From Coptodactyla brooksi (taxonomy: Eukaryota; Arthropoda; Insecta; Coleoptera; Scarabaeidae), in contig JAWQRM010000571.1 in the NCBI GenBank assembly GCA_033557675.1, positions 1-21,405 of the forward strand: a DNA stretch of 21,405 nucleotides, read 5' to 3'. Of the stretch, positions 18,401-21,405 are shown piece by piece. The translations under genes and the position numbers were made by a program. The notes below the pieces were generated by a model that was given only the letters and a program-made list of their open reading frames with translations, made no database searches and was not told the DNA's origin. Every line of letters begins with the position of its first letter. Within the stretch, counting starts at the first letter, position 1.

Positions 18401-20536
18401 GTTAGTAAGACTATTTATATCTAATCTAGCGTTTATTCACTACTGAAATGAATTGAATATTGAGAATCATTGTATATTGCATATTTGTGTACTAATTAAT
18501 ACCAATGCTTTTTGTTCTTCACCCGTAATTTAGTCTCATTTAAAGATTTACGATTACCTCCAAAAATTTTCTCAATTACATTCTTTTATGTTCCTTTCAG
18601 TTCCCTCTCTCTTCTTTTTAACCAATGAAGTACTTGTTTGGTTGGTTTGTATATTCATTCTTTGTAAATATAGCTACCAGTACAATTATTTCTGTTCTGT
18701 AAAATCTAAAACAAATTGGATTTCTAGTTCTTTTGTACTTGCTGATTTGTTATTATATCTCTTCGTGTTATGCCTACCACCTTTCTCAAATATTTAACTC
18801 AAACATAACGTTCTCACAATTTAACAACCTTATTCAAAGTTTTGTAACATCTGCTCCTTGATTCTTTGATACTTGATAGAAACACAAACAAAAAGGCAAC
18901 ATAAAATATCTACTGGCATCCATTGAGGTACGAGATAACATGTATAGAAAGCTAAAATTTGATGACCTACAATTACAAGAAAAAACCATACCATATTTCC
19001 TAAAGACAAAGGGCTTAGTCTCTTGTTCCAATGCTTGGTTTGCAAACAAAATATTAATGAATGATATGGAAATCTCGAACTATTGCAATATCAATGAGTC
19101 AATGAACTTTTGTCTCATCTAGATATTTGAATTATTTATCCTGCTCTATTATTGTAATTAGTATAATTTTTAATTATTGTTATTTTTAGGCTTTGTTAGA
19201 TTCCTTAAATGAAACCAAAGCAAGTTCCAATGCTATAACTCAGGCTCTTGAAGAATCTAATCAAATACAGCAAAAGTTGCAACAGGAATTTAATTTATAT
19301 AAAGACATTTCGTCGTTTGCTAGCTTGTTGTATTTTGCTGTATCGGAATATTCGAAAGTGAATGTACTTTATACAATATCCATCGCATCTTACACTAAGT
19401 TGTTTTTGAAAACAATTTTATCTGCTGGGGTAAAAGAAATGAAGGCAAGAAAGTTCAATTTAAAAACACTTTTAATTTCAGGACATAGACACTATGCTGG
19501 GATCGCACCAAAGAACTTTATTACAATCGGTATATCGCTTTGTTGGTCGTGGTTTATTAAAGTCAGATAGATTAAAATTTCTCTTAAGTTTGATTCACAA
19601 AGTTTATCCTCATCAAATTTCAGATGATGTGAGGAATTAAAATTCTATTTGGAAAAGACATTAAACCTCCATTTATTTTTAAGGAATGGAATACATTTTT
19701 GGGTCTGTCTAACAAGGATACTAAAATAGCAGATACACTGCCTTCATGGATTCCTGATATCGTAAAAAGTAAACTCCAATACTTTCAGCATTGTCAACCG
19801 GAATTCTATCAATCGTTGAACCTTAATGAACAAACATTATGGAATACTTTCATGAGCAGTAATGAATGTGAAACAAAGTTTCCTCAACATTGCAAAATGA
19901 GTGAGTTCCAACGTGTCTTAGTAGTACAGGCTCTAAGACCTGACAGGTTACACTCTGCCCTTCTACAATTTTGCACACACATTACTGGTTTAAAAACGGT
20001 AAATTTGGAAGTGCCTCAATTATCAGGAATTTTCAATGAATCATTATGCAATGAACCTATTTTAATACTAACAACAACAGGAAATGATCCATCCACAGAG
20101 ATAAGAAAATTAGCAGAAAATAAGATTGGTTCTGATAAATATGCAGAAGTTGCAATGGGCGAAGGACAAGAGACTAAAGCTCTGGCAAAATTAGAAGAAT
20201 CGGCAAAAACTGGACGATGGTTGACACTGAAGAATCTGCACCTGGTAACAAAATGGTTACCAATTTTATCACAACACTTGAACTCAGAAGTGGATCCTAA
20301 CTTCAGATTGTGGTTAATCACAGAACCTCACAATTGTTTTAGTCCTGTTCTAGCGCAGAGCTCAATGAAAATTGCATATGAAGCTCCAGCAGGAATAAAA
20401 AGTAATATACTGCGGGTGTATACTACATGGGATCAGAATTATTTGAGCAACTTGTCGCCGACTAGAGCTAGAATTTTCTTTATTTTAACCTGTGTTCATG
20501 CTTTATTGCAAGAACGTAGAATATATATACCACAAG
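8..20536 (+). CDS. DYNC2H1: Cytoplasmic dynein 2 heavy chain, 41 exons, partial at both ends
   Basis: This is the motor subunit of the dynein-2 complex, which powers retrograde intraflagellar transport in cilia. In insects the expected site is ciliated sensory neurons. I joined 41 exons, all GT-AG except one GC-AG, with matching phases throughout: 8-235, 1196-1764, 1801-2086, 2893-3042, 3102-3313, 3368-3483, 3546-4378, 5495-5725, 5794-5994, 6055-6378, 6439-6558, 6615-6797, 6855-7078, 7138-7444, 7506-7613, 7672-8137, 8187-8365, 8603-8829, 8885-8990, 9045-9182, 11014-11150, 12920-13061, 13563-13938, 13997-14220, 14279-14392, 14456-14564, 14618-14783, 14834-14999, 15238-15452, 15634-15867, 15959-16168, 16797-16856, 17058-17271, 17328-17428, 17488-17647, 17700-17922, 17985-18143, 18237-18400, 19190-19429, 19482-19628, 19684-20536. 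The product follows vertebrate DYNC2H1 from tail to AAA6 without a gap. Motifs such as NTIGDKMI, IQRKWVYLEPIFG and RSLRAPPDAIRDILEGVLRL favour dynein-2 over axonemal or dynein-1 chains. The true start and stop lie outside the window. Confidence 0.96.
236..1195 (+). other. DYNC2H1 intron 1 (960 nt), no gene seen
   Basis: The intron has a GTAAAT donor and a TTTTCAG acceptor. It is AT-rich, with several poly-T and GATTATGA-like stretches. A 75-codon open frame on the minus strand at 460-687 has no recognisable motif. I see no transposon ends or RNA gene. Confidence 0.7.
1765..1800 (+). other. 36-nt intron in DYNC2H1
   Basis: The donor is AG|gtatgt, the acceptor ttgttttcag, and there is a possible branch site ACTGATAA about 15 nt before the acceptor. 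Its length is a multiple of three, but it contains an in-frame TAG, so retention would end translation. Removal gives KLPSRLTGFRHNFIDF, in register with the family. Confidence 0.8.
2365..2776 (+). mobile_element. Deleted, degenerate mariner-type transposon
   Basis: Translating the plus strand from about 2442 gives NARPHTGVLEHPPYSPDL and then LHLSGPLKKHLG, which matches the catalytic-core end of mariner transposases (the NARPHT and PPYSPDL motifs). About a dozen residues are missing between PHT and the PPYSPDL region. A stop follows at LGA. A later segment (about 2607-2690) reads FYAD...EWNKCFDNDGNYVEK and a stop, which resembles a mariner C-terminus. The copy is bracketed by 13-bp inverted repeats (2393-2405 and 2752-2764) and by an 11-bp direct repeat (2387-2397 and 2766-2776). 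Most of the transposase is gone, so the element is non-autonomous and dead. It sits in the intron between exons 3 and 4. Confidence 0.8.
3546..5994 (+). CDS. DYNC2H1: DYNC2H1 exons 7-9: linker domain
   Basis: Exons 3546-4378, 5495-5725 and 5794-5994. Exon 7 (833 nt) is one of the two longest. It carries the dynein linker signature IQRKWVYLEPIFG, then the RCQKSLDNFL motif at its end. Exon 8 resumes with EKRNSFPRFLFLGDDDLLEI and continues through QSHLKKLFAGI and SLEGEV, all typical of the dynein linker. Exon 9 carries KTLKQLLGDC and the YPSQIL motif. The linker is the lever that swings over the AAA ring during the power stroke. The reading frame of exon 7 stays open to 4615, but the donor at 4379 (GCA|gtaagt) joins in frame to 5495 and restores the family alignment. 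The downstream open stretch is antisense transposon sequence. Confidence 0.95.
4410..4690 (-). pseudogene. Transposase relic, antisense, in DYNC2H1 intron 7
   Basis: The reverse strand starts near 4690 with a frame reading MGVHTAEEKLQLIKWY, a stop, GGWSASDCHDLF, another stop near 4597, and then a clean stretch with VLSVLHKHGYKCYK, TQEIFPEDNIRRMEFCERV and MEKANEHENISHTP to about 4420. The layout is an N-terminal helix-turn-helix followed by 'HGYxxYKxxKTQE...RRMEFCE', which resembles insect Tc1/mariner-superfamily transposases. The two stops and the lost catalytic half show that it is dead. It also explains why the plus strand stays open past the true donor of exon 7. The family assignment is from memory of the pattern, so it is moderate. 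Confidence 0.65.
4700..5494 (+). other. Rest of DYNC2H1 intron 7, no gene seen
   Basis: This is the remainder of the 1,116-nt intron 4379-5494. Its composition near 4690-4900 is more GC-balanced than the surrounding introns, consistent with more transposon-derived sequence, but I recognise no coding motif. It ends in a long pyrimidine tract and a TTTTTTCAG acceptor at 5494. Confidence 0.5.
6055..7444 (+). CDS. DYNC2H1: DYNC2H1 exons 10-14: AAA1, main ATPase site
   Basis: Exons 6055-6378, 6439-6558, 6615-6797, 6855-7078 and 7138-7444. Exon 10 ends with TPLTDRCFLTLTQ, the lead-in to AAA1. Exon 11 holds the Walker A loop GPAGTGKT, exon 12 the Walker B region CFDEFNRL, and exon 13 the sensor region around TLNPAGGSYGGR and LPDNLKQLFRP. 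Exon 14 carries HYDWGLRALKTVL and DALIRDVFP. All catalytic elements expected of the principal hydrolysing site are intact, so this looks like a functional motor. Introns here are short (56-60 nt). Confidence 0.97.
7506..8365 (+). CDS. DYNC2H1: DYNC2H1 exons 15-17: AAA2
   Basis: Exons 7506-7613, 7672-8137 and 8187-8365. Exon 15 carries the Walker A loop GPSCSGKS. Exon 16 carries LLGQIDIDTRQWTDGI, the Walker B-equivalent CDGDIDPEW, SLNSVLDDNRLL and the SPATVSRMGI motif before the arginine region. AAA2 in dyneins binds ATP structurally. Exons 15 and 16 are separated by a 58-nt intron with a GC donor (CAT|gcaagt). Using the neighbouring GT at 7617 instead shifts the frame into a stop, while the GC donor gives the family sequence NILFHALNKMGKTLKQ. 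Confidence 0.95.
7614..7671 (+). other. GC-AG intron (58 nt) in DYNC2H1
   Basis: The intron starts CAT|gcaagt and ends tttttttacag|GCA. The GCAAGT hexamer is the consensus of natural GC-AG introns. Only this donor keeps the frame: exon 15 is 108 nt, starts in phase 0 and ends in phase 0, and exon 16 begins in phase 0 at GCACTGAAC. The GT donor three bases further on yields a stop within about ten codons. Confidence 0.85.
8603..13061 (+). CDS. DYNC2H1: DYNC2H1 exons 18-22: AAA3, interrupted by two nested genes
   Basis: Exons 8603-8829, 8885-8990, 9045-9182, 11014-11150 and 12920-13061. The Walker A loop is assembled across the exon 18/19 junction as GPHGSAKS, with alanine at the usual second glycine. 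Later landmarks are VATVHCSA, NKGRVYKPK, KPDKWGTNMM, VEFLQQ, LEWVGL and GTMSTA. Exons 20 and 21 are separated by 1,831 nt holding an antisense TACC-family gene, and exons 21 and 22 by 1,769 nt holding antisense golgin-84. AAA3 is a regulatory nucleotide site in cytoplasmic dyneins. The Walker B-equivalent strand (VVIYFKNMHL) lacks a clear acidic pair. Confidence 0.94.
9183..9847 (+). other. Part of DYNC2H1 intron 20 downstream of the antisense TACC gene, no gene seen
   Basis: AT-rich sequence with a GTAAGA donor at the left edge. I see no open frame with recognisable motifs, no clear terminal repeats and no RNA gene. The stretch 9590-9780 has the look of an old interspersed repeat, but I cannot name it. 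Confidence 0.4.
9848..9853 (-). terminator. Possible polyadenylation signal (ATTAAA) of the TACC-domain gene
   Basis: ATTAAA on the minus strand, 55 nt after the stop codon. This is the commonest variant of AATAAA. No AATAAA is seen on that strand closer to the stop. Confidence 0.45.
9908..10507 (-). CDS. TACC: TACC-domain coiled-coil protein, last exon
   Basis: The minus-strand exon runs from an acceptor (cttcatttag|GCC) at 10508 to a TGA at 9908-9910, 199 codons. It is almost entirely coiled coil. The stretch YDKAKEIIDGLEKNEQSLRK, followed by QKYECFKEYAVDKIDSANNQI, aligns with the TACC domain of vertebrate TACC proteins (YENLKGVLEGFKKNEEALKK...RYQALKIHAEEKLDKANEEI). TACC proteins bind XMAP215/ch-TOG-type polymerases and act at centrosomes and microtubule plus ends through this C-terminal domain. 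The tail after SSMSLK is short and unlike vertebrate TACC ends. The exon lies wholly inside DYNC2H1 intron 20, antisense. The long acidic N-terminal half of classical TACCs is not seen nearby, so this is either a short isoform or paralogue, or a gene with further exons I could not find. Confidence 0.85.
   Translation of the reverse strand, partial: AHNTEPKEDFKTCTHDADEIIRLKVENALLKEEMNRRKYTRDMLSVLKNYEYTLQRFIEEHKIVIAERDALQEMLSALEENYHALSIKYDKAKEIIDGLEKNEQSLRKHLHRWEETVQNIEQKYECFKEYAVDKIDSANNQIKSTDTEYKHEICKLKTKVIESQIRINELETQMSSMSLKGTKCKMPNYMFEPLITNIN
10869..11018 (-). CDS. Probable first coding exon of the TACC-domain gene: transmembrane segment
   Basis: The minus strand has an ATG at 11018 with A at -3 (ACAATGA), then 50 codons ending ATG AAG|gtatgt at 10869. 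This is a good donor, in phase 0, exactly matching the phase-0 acceptor at 10508 (intron 361 nt). The peptide has a polar start (MTCKWSKIISDPENTNHS) and then a hydrophobic run of about 22 residues, AFLPLLIVYLCIPIVSLVKY, typical of a single membrane span. Codon third positions are more GC-rich than the flanking intron. Joined to the next exon it would make a membrane-anchored TACC protein of 249 residues. It overlaps the start of DYNC2H1 exon 21 by 5 bp. No homologue is known to me, so the exon is inferred from frame, donor and composition only. Confidence 0.5.
11151..11597 (+). other. DYNC2H1 intron 21, part downstream of golgin-84, no gene seen
   Basis: AT-rich sequence starting at a GTAAGT donor. 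It contains a short tandem duplication of 'attagcataagag' (11370-11382 and 11385-11397). There is no coding or RNA signal that I can support. Confidence 0.5.
11598..11603 (-). terminator. Polyadenylation signal (AATAAA) overlapping the golgin-84 stop codon
   Basis: The minus strand reads TGAATAAAT: the last A of the TGA stop is the first A of AATAAA. The 3' untranslated region may therefore be only some 15-30 nt. Confidence 0.6.
11603..12774 (-). CDS. GOLGA5: Golgin-84, single exon, nested antisense, one-base frameshift
   Basis: Golgin-84 is a Golgi-rim coiled-coil tether held by a C-terminal membrane anchor. It captures vesicles in intra-Golgi traffic. The N-terminus MAWLQGLANKTENLLDKIDK matches the conserved family start (MSWFVDLAGKAEDLLNRVDQ). 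After an acidic linker (about residues 30-80), residues about 85-330 are heptad coiled coil. ALISKQNALETISTEKN matches the human ETLIQKQTMLESLSTEKN block. The tail ends with a hydrophobic anchor containing MYFIFLHLWVLIILWYYVP, equivalent to human YMALLHLWVMIVLLTYTP. About 390 residues, shorter than human (731) or fly (roughly 500). The frame breaks at 11980-11985, where one extra T would join the halves (…LYEKK / TKEYEILKETMNKSEE…). It has no introns and lies inside DYNC2H1 intron 21. ATG context is good (AAT ATGG). Confidence 0.88.
13222..13275. repeat. Short direct and inverted repeats of 'ccttgataacat'
   Basis: The 12-mer ccttgataacat appears twice in tandem (about 13229-13255), followed by the related reverse form gatgttatcc at about 13264. 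This looks like a small rearranged repeat inside intron 22. Confidence 0.4.
13310..13345 (-). repeat. tRNA T-arm-like fragment (partial tRNA or SINE remnant)
   Basis: The minus strand carries GGTTCGAATCC, a perfect Pol III B-box, inside a sequence that folds as a T-arm (GTAGG / CCTGC stem around TTCGAAT). The following bases TGCTCAGCGGT could be the 3' side of an acceptor stem. I find no matching 5' acceptor side, D-arm or anticodon arm on the upstream side, where AT-rich hairpin sequence begins at once. So this is a truncated tRNA pseudogene or the remnant of a tRNA-derived SINE. Confidence 0.5.
13361..13399. repeat. Perfect 14-bp inverted repeat (hairpin)
   Basis: Arms taaattaatttatt (13361-13374) and aataaattaattta (13386-13399) are exact reverse complements around an 11-nt loop. 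It sits directly beside the tRNA-like fragment in the intron 13062-13562. It may be the end of a small transposon or a simple AT palindrome. Confidence 0.6.
13563..14783 (+). CDS. DYNC2H1: DYNC2H1 exons 23-27: AAA4
   Basis: Exons 13563-13938, 13997-14220, 14279-14392, 14456-14564 and 14618-14783. Exon 23 carries FSPNDLTNLCEGLLRY, VLEAVVSECRHTFG and SNILDNLSNFFYV. Exon 24 has the degenerate P-loop GTAGVGRK, comparable to GRSGVGRR in vertebrate DYNC2H1, so loss of the GK[ST] signature is a family feature and not damage. Exon 25 has the Walker B-like VHLLFEDHMM and LLCSGE, exon 26 IPGLYNDAEL, and exon 27 LHIIICLDEN and IVWMSQW. Phases are consistent at every junction. Confidence 0.95.
14834..17271 (+). 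CDS. DYNC2H1: DYNC2H1 exons 28-33: stalk coiled coil and microtubule-binding domain
   Basis: Exons 14834-14999, 15238-15452, 15634-15867, 15959-16168, 16797-16856 and 17058-17271. Exons 28-29 give the outgoing stalk helix (LTEARQVVDELKLKASEQQ, rich in E/K/Q heptads). Exon 30 holds the microtubule-binding tip with EIRSLRAPPDAIRDILEGV and FLAKRGVKEDI. Exon 31 has FDPAVAKRASVAAAPLAAWV, and exons 31-33 form the returning helix. Exon 32 is only 60 nt; its acceptor is the AG at 16795-16796, because the AG 4 nt upstream puts a stop in frame. The stalk length matches the vertebrate protein. Confidence 0.95.
15024..15094. mobile_element. Short palindromic MITE-like element
   Basis: Imperfect terminal inverted repeats of about 19 bp: ggtgcttcataaagtcac at the left (15024-15041) and gtgactttatgaaacatcc at the right (15076-15094). 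They share an exact 13-base core, ttcataaagtcac. The middle contains repeated 'attgca' units. At 71 bp with no coding capacity it resembles a folded miniature transposon. It lies in the intron between exons 28 and 29. Confidence 0.6.
16169..16796 (+). other. DYNC2H1 intron 31 (628 nt), no gene seen
   Basis: AT-rich intron with a GTATTT donor. Visible oddities are a 14-bp palindrome (cctgctatagcagg near 16417) and a run of seven C near 16640. No gene or transposon end is recognisable. Confidence 0.6.
17328..18143 (+). CDS. DYNC2H1: DYNC2H1 exons 34-37: AAA5
   Basis: Exons 17328-17428, 17488-17647, 17700-17922 and 17985-18143. Exon 34 begins with the end of the stalk region and has LMAAAFIMYLSG. 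Exon 35 has ESEQLQW-like spacing (SEREQLQWQSEGLGSD) and LSVQNAIIL. Exon 36 has PLIIDPTPVAVTWI, ALELAIRFGKVLIIEDVE and LRKEFIYQG. Exon 37 has LIDYHPDFQMILNSRN and VNFNITHAGL. These match AAA5 of cytoplasmic dyneins, a structural module without a working P-loop. Confidence 0.95.
18237..20536 (+). CDS. DYNC2H1: DYNC2H1 exons 38-41: AAA6 and start of C-terminal region
   Basis: Exons 18237-18400, 19190-19429, 19482-19628 and 19684-20536. Exon 38 ends SSTGNILENK and exon 39 begins ALLDSLNETKASS, the usual AAA6 lead-in. Exon 40 holds SVYRFVGRGLLKSDRL and exon 41 (853 nt) EWNTFLGL, VVQALRPDRL, EPILILTTTGNDPS, WLTLKNLHLV, SSMKIAYEAPAGIKSN and finally ERRIYIPQ. Exon 41 ends in phase 1 at CAA G|gtaagt, inside the family motif YIPQGW. 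The next exon is not in the window, so roughly the last few hundred residues are missing. Confidence 0.95.
18401..19189 (+). other. DYNC2H1 intron 38 (789 nt) with an unexplained open block
   Basis: The intron runs from a GTTAGT donor to a TTTTTAG acceptor. Its right half (about 18830-19110) is less AT-biased and is open on the minus strand in two frames at once (71 codons each). One frame reads as hydrophobic, membrane-like peptide; the other contains TSMDASRYFMLPF and FYQVSKNQGADVTKL. I recognise neither. It may be a fragment of an unidentified gene or transposon. Confidence 0.45.
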
Positions 20537-21405
20537 GTAAGTAACGTCATTCCATGTTTTATATATTTTTATATTATTTGTGGATTAATAATATATTATA
20601 CAATTTGTATAAAAATATTGGAAATTGTCTTTTGGAAAAGGGTAAGAAATTATGTCTTACAATATATCATGGTACAGTAAAATCCGTCACTTTTTTAACC
20701 ATCACTCTCTGTTATCCGACATTGTAAGAAAAAATTCTTTTTTCTTAGATACGAAACAAAATTTAAAAATTGTTTAAAAGTTTTGTGTTTATGAAATAAT
20801 CCAAATATATTTCCAAAGCCCAAAACTAATAATCATTTCTGACAATAGTTAATTTTAGTGAAATGGTGCCTCTGAGAGTTGTGTTTTGCAGATTATAGTA
20901 GTAGTAGTTTTCCCAGGAACATTCTCTCTTATGTTTTTTTTGCATGTCTTCCAATAAGCCCTGTGGGGTCAACAATGGGTAAAGAAGTCCTCCGTGTTAT
21001 AAGGTGGACTTCTAGCTAGAACAAATTTGTAGATTACTCTGTAGATTTTAAGTGAAATTACTACATTGCTAAGAATGAAGTCGCACTAAATGGTGGTAGC
21101 AAACGTTGCATCCTCCAATCTTCGTCAATTGTAAAATATGTGGTTTAGCTCACCATATCCCTCATATTTACAAGCTCGTAAGTTATTGTTGTTAATTTAT
21201 GGACAACTAAATACAATTCACAGCAAAGAACCTATAGAGGGTGCATCATACACTTTATATGCCTGAATTGTTTGTCTCCGGTGTAGGTATATGACTTATG
21301 CTTGGCAACAGATATGTGTTGAGGTTGTATTACCAGGCATACGGTAATACAACAATACGGTGTTTTTTAGGGTCCGAATTAGTAGTATATTGAAAAATTT
21401 ATTAG
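20537..21405 (+). other. Intron after DYNC2H1 exon 41, running off the window
   Basis: Starts with a consensus GTAAGT donor. The next dynein exon should begin with the tryptophan of the YIPQGW motif; no acceptor followed by such coding is seen before the window ends, so at least 869 nt of intron are present. It contains an 11-bp inverted repeat near the right end and otherwise nothing I can name. Confidence 0.7.
21324..21353. repeat. 11-bp inverted repeat (hairpin)
   Basis: gttgtattacc (21324-21334) and ggtaatacaac (21343-21353) are exact reverse complements around an 8-nt loop. They lie in the final partial intron. The function is unknown. Confidence 0.6.

Noticed and set aside
18830..19045. 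An insect chemoreceptor exon, suggested by the hydrophobic frame
   Set aside because: Only general hydrophobicity supports it; no conserved receptor motif is visible and another frame is equally open.
20671..20730. A pogo/Tigger-like terminal repeat (sequence around CAGTAAAATCC and TTATCCGAC)
   Set aside because: There is some resemblance to such ends, but no matching inverted end or transposase in the window.

Overview
The window is AT-rich animal nuclear DNA, most likely from an insect. It has many short GT-AG introns (often 36-60 nt), long AT-rich introns, mariner-type transposon relics and spliced genes. I see no bacterial operon, CRISPR array, rRNA or intact tRNA. The species is not determinable; a hymenopteran-like genome would fit but is only a guess.

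Nearly the whole window is one plus-strand gene: the heavy chain of cytoplasmic dynein 2, the retrograde intraflagellar-transport motor (DYNC2H1; beethoven/btv in Drosophila). I could place 41 coding exons between 8 and 20536. They join in frame at every junction and encode about 3,200 residues, so the gene is cut at both ends (the human protein is about 4,300 residues). In order they encode the distal tail and stem (exons 1-6, 8-3483), the linker (exons 7-9, 3546-5994), AAA1 (10-14, 6055-7444), AAA2 (15-17, 7506-8365), AAA3 (18-22, 8603-13061), AAA4 (23-27, 13563-14783), the stalk with its microtubule-binding tip (28-33, 14834-17271), AAA5 (34-37, 17328-18143) and AAA6 plus the start of the C-terminal region (38-41, 18237-20536). 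One intron uses a GC donor (7614-7671) and one is only 36 nt long (1765-1800).

Two genes lie on the minus strand inside consecutive AAA3 introns. The intron 9183-11013 holds a gene whose last exon (9908-10507) encodes a TACC-family coiled coil. A likely first exon (10869-11018) encodes a transmembrane segment, which would make a membrane-anchored TACC protein, an architecture I do not know from the family. Its proposed start codon overlaps the neighbouring dynein exon by 5 bp. The intron 11151-12919 holds a single-exon golgin-84 (GOLGA5) gene (11603-12774). It has the family's N-terminal motif and C-terminal tail anchor, a one-base frameshift in a T6 run, and a polyadenylation signal that overlaps the stop codon. 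All three genes act in microtubule, Golgi or ciliary trafficking, but whether the nesting means co-regulation is open.

The remaining introns hold transposon debris: a deleted mariner copy (about 2365-2776), an antisense transposase relic (about 4410-4690), a small palindromic MITE-like element (15024-15094), a tRNA T-arm-like fragment next to a strong hairpin (13310-13399), and an unexplained block with two overlapping minus-strand reading frames (18830-19110).
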